DNA of 40,769 nucleotides. Source: Erysipelotrichaceae bacterium. Lineage in GTDB: Bacteria; Bacillota_I; Bacilli_A; Erysipelotrichales; Erysipelotrichaceae. How positions within the stretch are numbered: position 1 is the first letter of the stretch; each line of letters starts with the position of its first letter. Location of the stretch: NCBI GenBank assembly GCA_016302195.1, contig JAEDOA010000003.1, positions 1-40,769 on the forward strand, read 5' to 3'. Below the pieces are notes generated by a model. The model worked only from the letters and a program-made list of their open reading frames with translations, searched no databases and was not told the DNA's origin. This document shows, piece by piece, positions 25,797-34,247 of this stretch. The translations under genes and the position numbers were made by a program.

Positions 25797-27736
25797 TTTT
25801 CCTCCTTCAAAATCACAAATGATAATCTGTCTATTTCAAAATGATTATTAACTAGGTAATCTGTTTTTTTGCTGCCATCAAAAATTACTCTTTTTTCATC
25901 ATGAAAACTATATTTGCATTTTTCTTCTTTAGGATTAAATATCAGTTCATAATTATTATTCTTAATTAACAAAAGACCATCATAATTCTTACATACTGAA
26001 TTATCGTTCAAGATTATTTCTTTCTTGATTCCTATTAATGCAGTAGTATAATCTATGACCTGCTGATACTTGCTCTTATCATAATTTGTTAAATTATTAA
26101 TTTCATCTGAAGCATTATAGCAGTTCTCTCTATTACCCTTGCTAATACAAAACTCCTGACCTGCTGAAATAAAGCTTATTCCTCTAGCAAACAATACTGC
26201 AGCTATCAAAAGTTTTTGTCTAGCAATATGCCTTTGATGACTTTCATCGGGACAAGATAACTGTATTTTATCAAAACAGGTCATATTATCATGACATTGG
26301 ACAAAGTTGATATACTGATGACGATCATTAGAAAAGAATTTTTCTGCCCAGTTAGCCAATTGGTAATTACCAGTTAGATATCCTTTATTAGCGTAATCAA
26401 ATGTGTTGCCTTTAAAACAATCTCTAAATTCGTCATCAAAAAAGGCATAGTCTGGCATTAACTCTCTATTATCATGATTAGCTAGTTTTACTTCCTTTTC
26501 AGCCGAATCCATAACCCAGCCTTCCCCATACAAAAGAATATTAGGCTTAATCTTTTTTAGTGTAGAAGCAATTTGATTCATCGTTTCCACATCTAAAAAA
26601 CCCATTAAATCAAATCTAAAACCATCAATATCAAAAAATTTAGTAAAGTATACTAAAGTATCAATAAAGTATTTACGGCACATCAAAAGCTTGGTGTCAA
26701 ATTCTGCACCACAGCCTCCCTTTACACTGTAATCGCCATTTTCAAAACGGAAATAATAATATGGAACTATCTTTTCAAAACAGCTATCGCAGGCATTATA
26801 GTGATGATTAAAGACTACATCTAAAGTAATCAGCATATCATTTTTATGAATTTCATCAACCAAATCCTTAAATTGCTGATTTATTGCCAAATAAGAATCG
26901 ATTTTACTATTATAGCTCTGTTTCAAGCTTTGATAACTTACCGGGTTATAGCCCCAATTATAATACCTCTTAGGGAAATAATCGTTTACACCAGCAAAAT
27001 CATTTACTGGTAACAATTGAACAACATTTATCCCCAAATTTTTGAGATAATCCAATCCATCTTTCATTGCTTTAAAAGTTGATTCCTTACTATAATCTCT
27101 TACACTAACTTCGTAAATAATCAAATCTCTCTTTTTTTCTCTAACAAGAGAATTATCCGCTGAAGTATCAACAACTATTGAGGCAGTACTATTAGGTTTC
27201 TGGCATTTTCCATATGGATCAATTGTCAAATTTGTCATTCCATTGACATTAACCAGATAGTTATAAGGCATGTTTGTTAAATCAATATCAAAGCAAATAG
27301 AGTATACTCCTTTGTTTCCTCTATTCATTTTATACATCTTATCGTTGATTACCAGCCAGACGTTACTTGCTGTTGGAGCCCATAACTTAAATGTTGTTTT
27401 CCCGTCTTTTACCACAACTCCTAAATCGTTTTCCTGATAATAAAACTGATCTTGAAATTGCTGAGTTTTAACAACGAAACGATATATTAATGGTGTCAGA
27501 TAAGCATTATATGTCATTATGCTATATTGAGAAGTGAAATCAATAGAAACATTCAAATCTAGATGGTAAACATCCTTGTCACTAAGGCTTTGAAAATCTC
27601 TAATAGTTAATTCAACTAATTTATCATCTTTAACAAGCTGAAAAGACTTCGTTTGACCGGCAAAGAAGTCTTTGTTCATTTCAATAGTAATAGTATCGTA
27701 TGAATCTAAATAAGCATTCACTAAATACTTCTGCAT
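25793..27736 (-). CDS. pulA: type I pullulanase / glycogen debranching enzyme (GH13_14)
   Basis: The enzyme hydrolyses alpha-1,6 branch points. It has 647 residues and no signal peptide, so it should act on internal glycogen rather than dietary starch. An N-terminal domain (1-100) precedes a CBM48-like domain (about 103-180) and the GH13 barrel. The type I pullulanase motif YNWGYNP is at 259-265. GFRFDLMGF holds the nucleophile Asp376, LLYGEGW the acid Glu405, and QCHDN the transition-state Asp483. It starts two bases after the glgP stop. Confidence 0.95.
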   Translation of the reverse strand: MQKYLVNAYLDSYDTITIEMNKDFFAGQTKSFQLVKDDKLVELTIRDFQSLSDKDVYHLDLNVSIDFTSQYSIMTYNAYLTPLIYRFVVKTQQFQDQFYYQENDLGVVVKDGKTTFKLWAPTASNVWLVINDKMYKMNRGNKGVYSICFDIDLTNMPYNYLVNVNGMTNLTIDPYGKCQKPNSTASIVVDTSADNSLVREKKRDLIIYEVSVRDYSKESTFKAMKDGLDYLKNLGINVVQLLPVNDFAGVNDYFPKRYYNWGYNPVSYQSLKQSYNSKIDSYLAINQQFKDLVDEIHKNDMLITLDVVFNHHYNACDSCFEKIVPYYYFRFENGDYSVKGGCGAEFDTKLLMCRKYFIDTLVYFTKFFDIDGFRFDLMGFLDVETMNQIASTLKKIKPNILLYGEGWVMDSAEKEVKLANHDNRELMPDYAFFDDEFRDCFKGNTFDYANKGYLTGNYQLANWAEKFFSNDRHQYINFVQCHDNMTCFDKIQLSCPDESHQRHIARQKLLIAAVLFARGISFISAGQEFCISKGNRENCYNASDEINNLTNYDKSKYQQVIDYTTALIGIKKEIILNDNSVCKNYDGLLLIKNNNYELIFNPKEEKCKYSFHDEKRVIFDGSKKTDYLVNNHFEIDRLSFVILKEEK

Positions 27737-27738
27737 AT

Positions 27739-30132
27739 CTATTCCACTCTATCTAAATGCCAAATGTCATTGTTATAATCGCCAATGGTTCGATCACTAC
27801 TGAAATATGCACTATTTGCAATATTAACAAGACACTTTTGAACGAATAAATCGTTATTATCGCGATATAAATCATTGATATACTTGTGGGCTTTTTCGTA
27901 TTGATGATAATCAGCTAGTAGGAAGAACTCATCATTTCTGTAAATAATTTCATCTAATATTTCTTTAAAGTTTACATTACAAATTGTTCCATCAACTAAG
28001 CTATCTAAAATTCTTTTAATAACTAAATCATTTTTATAGAGATCAATTGCACTATAACCATTTTCTCTTAGTTTTTGTAATTGTTCTACTGTATTGCCGA
28101 AAATTACAATGTTATCTTCACCAACGCATTGCTTAATTTCTACATTTGCTCCATCTAATGTTCCTAAAGTAATTGCACCATTCATCATCAACTTCATATT
28201 TCCTGTTCCGGAAGCTTCTTTTCCAGCAGTAGAAATTTGCTCAGATACATCAGCAGCATTCATTAATATCTCGGCAATTGATACACAATAATTAGGAATG
28301 AAGACAACCTTCATATACTTATTTACCTGTGGGTCATTATTGATCAATTGAGCCAATGTATTAATTAACTCAATTACTTTCTTGGCAAAAACATAACTTG
28401 GAGCAGCTTTTGCGCTAAATATGAAAGTTACTGGATGCATTGTAAAGCTGTTATCACTCTTAATTCTCTGATATAAATCAATAATGTGCATACAATTCAT
28501 CATTTGGCGTTTATACGCATGCAATCTTTTGGCCTGAACATCAAAGATACTATTTACATCTACATCTATATCAGTTACTTTTTTGATGTACTCAGCTAGG
28601 ATTTGTTTTCTTTGATGCTTAACCGCCTTAAATCTATCAATTAGATTTTGGTCAGATATATATTGATTTAATTTACTTAAATTACTGATGTCTTCTTTAA
28701 ATTCAGGTCCGATTGTATCTGTCAACAGCTGAGTTAACTGCGGATTTGAATATAATAACCATCTTCTAGGAGTAATCCCGTTTGTTTTGTTGTTGAATTT
28801 CTCAGGAAAAAGATGATAAAAATCCTTCATTACATCATCTTTTAGGATTTGAGTATGAATTTTAGCAACCCCATTTATAGAGAATACTGTTGCGGCTGCT
28901 AGATGCGCCATATGTACCTGATTATCTATGATAATAGCCACTCTTTTTGCCAAGTCATAATCATGAGTTTTAGAAATAACTGAATCGATAAAACGTTTGT
29001 TAATTTCCTGAATCAAAAGATAAATACGAGGCAATAACTTGCTGATCATATGAACTGGCCATTTCTCTAATGCTTCCTGCATGATAGTGTGGTTAGTATA
29101 AGCGACTGTATGACTAACAATATCCCAGCCCTTATCCCATGAGTAATGGTAGTCATCTAATAAGATACGCATCATTTCAGGAATAATCAAAATTGGATGT
29201 GTATCATTTAACTGAATTACTACTTTATCAGCCAAATTGTCTAATGTGTGATATTTTTCATAGTGATTTTTGATAATAGTCTGTATTCCTGCTGATGAGA
29301 AGAAGTATTCCTGTTTAATTCTTAACATTCTTCCCTCTTCTGTAGAATCATCAGGGTAAACGTTCTGACAAATCTTATTTACATCTTGAATATATTTTAT
29401 GAAGTCCTGTCCTGTTGGTGCTTGTTCTGATGCTTCTGGTTTCCATAATCTTAATGTATTGATGCATTTACCATCTTTACCAATTACCGCAACATCGTAA
29501 GGTACTGCTCTAACGGTTTGAGCATTGACATGTTTGACATCCATTGTGCCAAATATGTTCCAATATGTTTCGATATTGCCATAGAATTTTACGTCAACAG
29601 CATGGTCAGCTTTTCTTACTTCCCAAGGATTTCCATACTTTAACCAGATATCAGGCACTTCAACCTGTTTGTTGTTTTCAATTTTTTGTTTGAATAAACC
29701 ATACTCATAACGAATGCTATTACCATGTCCAGGCAATGACATACTAGCAAGAGAATCCAAAAAACAAGCTGCTAATCTTCCCAAGCCACCGTTACCTAAA
29801 CCCGCATCAGTTTCAACTTCCTCAAGTTCGTTAATATCATATCCTAATTCTGATAATCCTTCTTTAACAATATTATAAATTCCTAAGTTCATTAGATTGT
29901 TGGTTAGTAAACGACCAATCAAAAATTCCATAGAAAAATAATATAATTGCTTTTGCTGCTTTTCATCAATTTTATTTTTTGTTTCCATCCAATTATTAGA
30001 AGCATAGTCTTTCACCATTTCTCCTAATACTAAATATCTTTCCGAACAACGTGAGTATTGAATTGAACGACCATACTTTTCGATCATTCTTTGACAATAT
30101 TGTTGTTTGAATTCTTCTTTATTTGTGAACAT
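27739..30132 (-). CDS. glgP: glycogen phosphorylase
   Basis: This GT35 enzyme releases glucose-1-phosphate from glycogen or maltodextrin with PLP and phosphate. It has 797 residues, typical of the family. The PLP-lysine segment EASGTGNMKLMMNGA, TLGTLDGANVEI, the RAVPYDVAV active-site strand and NDTHP are all present. The start is fixed by a strong AAGGAGG six bases upstream, inside the 3' end of glgB (49-base overlap). The branch-stop product would be passed to PulA, encoded next. Confidence 0.97.
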   Translation of the reverse strand: MFTNKEEFKQQYCQRMIEKYGRSIQYSRCSERYLVLGEMVKDYASNNWMETKNKIDEKQQKQLYYFSMEFLIGRLLTNNLMNLGIYNIVKEGLSELGYDINELEEVETDAGLGNGGLGRLAACFLDSLASMSLPGHGNSIRYEYGLFKQKIENNKQVEVPDIWLKYGNPWEVRKADHAVDVKFYGNIETYWNIFGTMDVKHVNAQTVRAVPYDVAVIGKDGKCINTLRLWKPEASEQAPTGQDFIKYIQDVNKICQNVYPDDSTEEGRMLRIKQEYFFSSAGIQTIIKNHYEKYHTLDNLADKVVIQLNDTHPILIIPEMMRILLDDYHYSWDKGWDIVSHTVAYTNHTIMQEALEKWPVHMISKLLPRIYLLIQEINKRFIDSVISKTHDYDLAKRVAIIIDNQVHMAHLAAATVFSINGVAKIHTQILKDDVMKDFYHLFPEKFNNKTNGITPRRWLLYSNPQLTQLLTDTIGPEFKEDISNLSKLNQYISDQNLIDRFKAVKHQRKQILAEYIKKVTDIDVDVNSIFDVQAKRLHAYKRQMMNCMHIIDLYQRIKSDNSFTMHPVTFIFSAKAAPSYVFAKKVIELINTLAQLINNDPQVNKYMKVVFIPNYCVSIAEILMNAADVSEQISTAGKEASGTGNMKLMMNGAITLGTLDGANVEIKQCVGEDNIVIFGNTVEQLQKLRENGYSAIDLYKNDLVIKRILDSLVDGTICNVNFKEILDEIIYRNDEFFLLADYHQYEKAHKYINDLYRDNNDLFVQKCLVNIANSAYFSSDRTIGDYNNDIWHLDRVE

Positions 30133-31940
30133 TTATCCTCCTTCTTATGAAGTTTTGCCTCCATAATTACTGCCCCATAAGGCGCTAATCTTAAATTGAT
30201 TTTGTATTTGAACCCATGTAAATTTGCTTTTCTAGCAACTACCTTATGAAAATTACACATATTGCATCCACCATAAATATCCTTTTCGGAATTCATGATT
30301 TCTGTATAATAGCCATAATCTGGTACTCCTATTTCGAAATTTTCATAGCTGATCGGAGCCATGTTTAATACTACCACAAAACACTTGTTGTCGTCATATC
30401 TAATATAGGAATAAATTCGTTGAGATGCATTATCTGCATCAATCCACTTAAAACCTTTGCCTTGATAATCATATTGATAAAAAGCTGGATTGTAGCGATA
30501 TATGTTATTTAAATCTCTAATCATTCTTTTAAAGCTGTCATGGACTGGATATCTTAAGATAAACCAATCTAGCTGTTTATCCTGGTCAAACTCTCTAAAT
30601 GAAGCAATTTCATTGCCCATAAAGTTTAGTTTTTTGCCTGGATGGGTGTACATATATACCATCAAATTTCGACATTGAGCAAACTTATCCTGGTAATCGC
30701 CCCACATTTTATCAACAATTGTCTTCTTCGAATGAACTACTTCATCATGAGAAAATGGGCATATAAATCTTTCAGAATAGAAATAGAACATTGAGAAGTT
30801 AATCAGGTTATGATGATATTTTCGATACTCTGGATCCATTGCATAATATTTCAGCGTGTCGTTCATCCACCCTAAATCCCATTTATAATCAAATCCTAAT
30901 CCATCTGAAGCTGTTACTTTTGGATAGTCACTGCTGTCTTCAGCTATCATCATGATATCAGGATGAGCTTGATGCAGTTGATAATTCATTGATTTTATAA
31001 ACTCAATAGCCGGATTATTTTGACCCCTATCTCTATTGCCATCATAATAAATCATGTTACTAACGGCATCTACTCTCAATCCATCAATATGATACTTATC
31101 TAACCATAAGTTGCAGCTGCTCAACAAAAAGCTTTTGACTTCATTTTTTCTAAAGTCGAAATAACGGGTTCCCCAACTGCTATCCATTGCTAATTCATAT
31201 AGATTGGTTCCATCAAAATTGATTAAACCATAACTATCCTTAACAAAATGAGCTAATACAACATCCATAATCACACCGATATTGTTATTATGGCAGGCAT
31301 TAATAAACATCATAAGCTGGTCTACAGAACCATAACGCGATGTAATTGAATGGTAGCCATACTGCTGATAACCCCAGGACATATCAAGTCCATGTTCATT
31401 TATTGGCATAATTTCTATATGAGTATATCCCATTTCAACTACATATGGTATTAATTGATCAATCATTTGATAATAATTGAGCCATTTACCATCTTTATCT
31501 CTTTTAAAGCCTCCAAGGTGAACTTCATAAATATTAACAGGGCGGTCAAAATTTCTACTACGATATTTCATCCAATTTTGGTCTGTCCAATCAAAATCTA
31601 AAGAAACAACTTTGTTGCTCCAGGCTGGTCTTACTTCATTATAAAAACCATATGGATCAGCTTTTTCGACTAATTTTCCATCGCATTGTTCAATAATATA
31701 TTTGTATCTACTATATTGGGTTAACCCTTCGATATATGTATAAAAAATTCCTCTATGATCTTTTTTTAAGAAATGTGTGTTATTACTCCAGCAATTAAAA
31801 TCACCTGCAAGTCTAACACTGCGTGCATTGGGAGCATATATAACAAATTCCACTCCCTTATCTACCATATGGGCTCCGAATAGATTATAACTATTAATTC
31901 CTTCCCCCATAAAGAATTCATTTACTAATTTCTCATTCAT
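30084..31940 (-). CDS. glgB: 1,4-alpha-glucan branching enzyme (GH13)
   Basis: The enzyme forms alpha-1,6 branches in glycogen. It has 618 residues: an N-terminal CBM48 (about 20-105), then the GH13 barrel with EVHLGG, SWGYQQYGYHS, IDGLRVDAV (nucleophile Asp291), MMIAEDSSDYP (acid Glu334) and FSHDEVVH (third Asp near 404), then a C-terminal beta domain. The usual DWVPxHFxKD reads DVVLAHFVKD here. The last 15 or so residues are polar and are encoded within the overlap with glgP, so the tail may be a recent extension by frameshift. It is the first gene of the glg block. Confidence 0.96.
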   Translation of the reverse strand: MNEKLVNEFFMGEGINSYNLFGAHMVDKGVEFVIYAPNARSVRLAGDFNCWSNNTHFLKKDHRGIFYTYIEGLTQYSRYKYIIEQCDGKLVEKADPYGFYNEVRPAWSNKVVSLDFDWTDQNWMKYRSRNFDRPVNIYEVHLGGFKRDKDGKWLNYYQMIDQLIPYVVEMGYTHIEIMPINEHGLDMSWGYQQYGYHSITSRYGSVDQLMMFINACHNNNIGVIMDVVLAHFVKDSYGLINFDGTNLYELAMDSSWGTRYFDFRKNEVKSFLLSSCNLWLDKYHIDGLRVDAVSNMIYYDGNRDRGQNNPAIEFIKSMNYQLHQAHPDIMMIAEDSSDYPKVTASDGLGFDYKWDLGWMNDTLKYYAMDPEYRKYHHNLINFSMFYFYSERFICPFSHDEVVHSKKTIVDKMWGDYQDKFAQCRNLMVYMYTHPGKKLNFMGNEIASFREFDQDKQLDWFILRYPVHDSFKRMIRDLNNIYRYNPAFYQYDYQGKGFKWIDADNASQRIYSYIRYDDNKCFVVVLNMAPISYENFEIGVPDYGYYTEIMNSEKDIYGGCNMCNFHKVVARKANLHGFKYKINLRLAPYGAVIMEAKLHKKEDKCSQIKKNSNNNIVKE

Positions 31941-31956
31941 TTGCCTTTCCCCTCAT

Positions 31957-31985
31957 TTTATATTTTACTACAATAACGCACCCAA
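31957..31985 (-). promoter_or_regulatory. candidate promoter of the glgB-led operon
   Basis: On the minus strand TTGGGT (31985-31980), 17 bases, then TATAAA (31962-31957). The start codon follows after only 16 bases, giving a very short leader, so the call is tentative. No cre-like site was seen here. Confidence 0.35.
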
Positions 31986-32030
31986 TTTCTACCATAACAA
32001 ATATCCTGAAAATACCAAAATTTGAATAAT

Positions 32031-32058
32031 TAAAAGCGCAACATTTGTTACGCTCTTT
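32031..32058 (-). terminator. terminator of the flavin oxidoreductase gene
   Basis: Arms AGCGCAACA (32035-32043) and TGTTACGCT (32046-32054) pair over nine positions with one wobble. The two innermost pairs must open to form a loop. On the minus strand TTTTAATTATT follows. Confidence 0.65.
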
Positions 32059-32083
32059 TCAATTAATAGAAATCTTTTTGAAA

Positions 32084-34141
32084 CTACAGCTTATAAGCCA
32101 GTTCGTATGCCTTCCATATAACAGATTTCAAATTACCAACCTTGCTAGCATCTCCAACAACATGGATATGTTCTTTTTCGTTTTCAGCTACAAGTGGATT
32201 ACTGTTATAACCAACAGAAACAATTACATTATCGGCAGCTAATGTTATTTCGCCATCTTTTGTGCTAACTACCACTGAGTCATCATTAATCTGTTTTACA
32301 GTACTTTCTAAATAGATTGGAACCTGATAATAACGCAATAAGTCTCTTAGCATCTGTGAATTGGCCATACAAACTCCAACTGAAGTTATAACGTCTTTCG
32401 CCATTTCAACAATTACTGGTTTTTTACCCTTTAAACACAAATCATAGGCGATTTCACAGCCTGTTAATCCACCACCGATGACAATAACATTTTCCTTTGT
32501 TTCTTTTCCATTTAAGTAATCAATAGCTTCTATTGCTTTTTCGATACCCTTAATAGGAACTGACTTCGCCTTGGCTCCAGTAGCAATTACATATTCATCA
32601 GCCACGATTTCACTTAAATTCTTTACTTCTGTGTTGAAATGAATTGTAATATTCAAACGCTTCATTTCGTTTTCATACCACTTAATTAACTGTTTATCTT
32701 TTTCCTTGAATGATGGAGCAGCTGCTGCTACGAATACGCCACCTAATCTATCACTCTTTTCATACAATTCAACAACATGGCCTCTTAATGTAGCTAATCT
32801 AGCAACTTCCATGCCGCCAATACCTCCACCGATAATCGCAATTTTCTTACTAACTGCTACTTTTTCAATTTTGTACTGTTTTTCATGATGAGTAACTGGA
32901 TTTAATGCGCATACTCCTGAAGTTTCTTTTGAGCTAGTATCCATTAATACACCGGAATTCTTATAATAGCCGGTAGGAAGACAGCCATTGTGACATGAAA
33001 TACATGGACGGATTTCATTTTCCCTACCTTGCTGTAATTTAGTTAGATATTCTGGATCACATAAAAACTGTCTAGCAATACCTACACCATCAATCTGATT
33101 ATTTGCGATAACTTCCGCTGCTTTATCTGCCTGCATTTTTCCTGCACAAATAATAGGAGCATTGACATGTTTCTTTAACTCAATCGCTTCATTTAGGTTG
33201 CAGTTTAATGGCATATATACAGGTGGATGAGCCCAATACCATGAATCATATGTTCCATTATCGCAATCCAATGCGTCATAACCAGCCTCTATCAAATAAT
33301 TAGCGGCCTTTATAGATTCCTGAATGTCTCTTCCTTTTTCTATATATTCTTCGTTAGGAACAGCGCCCACATTAAAATCTATTACTTTTGATGTAACGGA
33401 ATATCTAAGCATAACAGGATAGTCCTGTCCACATTCTCTTTTGATGGCCTTAACAACCTCGCAAGCAAAACGATAACGATTCTCAAAAGAACCACCATAT
33501 TCATCCGTACGATTGTTTGTATACTCGGTAGTAAACTGATCCATCAAATATCCTTCATGAACAGCATGTACCTCAACGCCATCTATACCATTTTCTTTAC
33601 ATAATTTAGCTGTCTTTGCATATCCTTCAATATATGCTTCAATTTCTTGCTTAGTTAATGCTCTGGTAGATAGCTGAGGTGCCCAAACCATTGGTGTCCC
33701 CTCACTTGGTCCAACCATCATCTCATTCAAATGTACAATTGGATTTAATACTTTCTTTAAAAATTTGTTTTCGGCAACAGGAATTAGCTTATCAACTAAA
33801 GTATAGTTTCTTCCGGCAAAACCAGCACCGATTTGGAAAAATACCTTAGAACCATATGAGTGGATTTCATCAATTAGTCCTCTTGCTTTTGCAAATTCTT
33901 TGGGATATTTATGTGTCCATTTTCCCATCATCATACTATATACAGGTAACATTCCTGGAATAAGTAATCCAACATCATTTTTTGCCAGATTAATGTAGTA
34001 ATCATGACATTTTTCATTAAATTTTGGCCCAAACATATTTTCAACAATGCCTGTTCCTTCCATCGCTGTTATTACAACACGATTTTTCAACTGGCATTTA
34101 CCAATTTGCATTGGTGTAAATAAAGCATCGTATTTTGACAT
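32084..34141 (-). CDS. Fe-S flavin enoate-reductase-like oxidoreductase (OYE/FadH/BaiCD group)
   Basis: The 685-residue protein combines an N-terminal FMN-binding old-yellow-enzyme barrel, a [4Fe-4S] site (Cys380, 383, 387 and 411) and a C-terminal FAD/NAD(P)-binding half with GGGIGGMEVARLA (about 438-450) and a second dinucleotide fold GGGLTGCE. This is the layout of 2,4-dienoyl-CoA reductase, 2-enoate reductases and the bile-acid enzyme BaiCD. HAVHEGYLMDQF (192-203) and the YDSWYWAHPPVYMP segment (298-311) look closest to the enoate-reductase/BaiCD branch. It probably reduces an activated C=C bond with NAD(P)H, but the substrate is unknown. It is a single gene with its own promoter and terminator. 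Confidence 0.88.
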   Translation of the reverse strand: MSKYDALFTPMQIGKCQLKNRVVITAMEGTGIVENMFGPKFNEKCHDYYINLAKNDVGLLIPGMLPVYSMMMGKWTHKYPKEFAKARGLIDEIHSYGSKVFFQIGAGFAGRNYTLVDKLIPVAENKFLKKVLNPIVHLNEMMVGPSEGTPMVWAPQLSTRALTKQEIEAYIEGYAKTAKLCKENGIDGVEVHAVHEGYLMDQFTTEYTNNRTDEYGGSFENRYRFACEVVKAIKRECGQDYPVMLRYSVTSKVIDFNVGAVPNEEYIEKGRDIQESIKAANYLIEAGYDALDCDNGTYDSWYWAHPPVYMPLNCNLNEAIELKKHVNAPIICAGKMQADKAAEVIANNQIDGVGIARQFLCDPEYLTKLQQGRENEIRPCISCHNGCLPTGYYKNSGVLMDTSSKETSGVCALNPVTHHEKQYKIEKVAVSKKIAIIGGGIGGMEVARLATLRGHVVELYEKSDRLGGVFVAAAAPSFKEKDKQLIKWYENEMKRLNITIHFNTEVKNLSEIVADEYVIATGAKAKSVPIKGIEKAIEAIDYLNGKETKENVIVIGGGLTGCEIAYDLCLKGKKPVIVEMAKDVITSVGVCMANSQMLRDLLRYYQVPIYLESTVKQINDDSVVVSTKDGEITLAADNVIVSVGYNSNPLVAENEKEHIHVVGDASKVGNLKSVIWKAYELAYKL

Positions 34142-34164
34142 ATTTTTTTATTCTCCTTGTGAAT

Positions 34165-34173
34165 ATTATAACA
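34165..34173 (-). promoter_or_regulatory. extended -10 promoter of the flavin oxidoreductase gene
   Basis: The minus strand reads TGTTATAAT, 24-32 bases ahead of the start. TGTAAGCG, a perfect cre half-site, lies just upstream of it, but the other half does not match the consensus. Confidence 0.5.
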
Positions 34174-34203
34174 CGCTTACAAAAATGAGATTATTTAATT
34201 ATC

Positions 34204-34237
34204 AAAAAAGCCGACACATTCATTATGTATCAGCTTT
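34204..34237 (-). terminator. terminator of the TetR-ABC exporter operon
   Basis: Arms 34207-34219 and 34225-34237 form a 13-bp stem with a few G-U pairs and a five-base loop. On the minus strand six Ts follow. It lies just downstream of the permease stop codon. Confidence 0.85.
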
Positions 34238-34247
34238 AGGGTTTATC

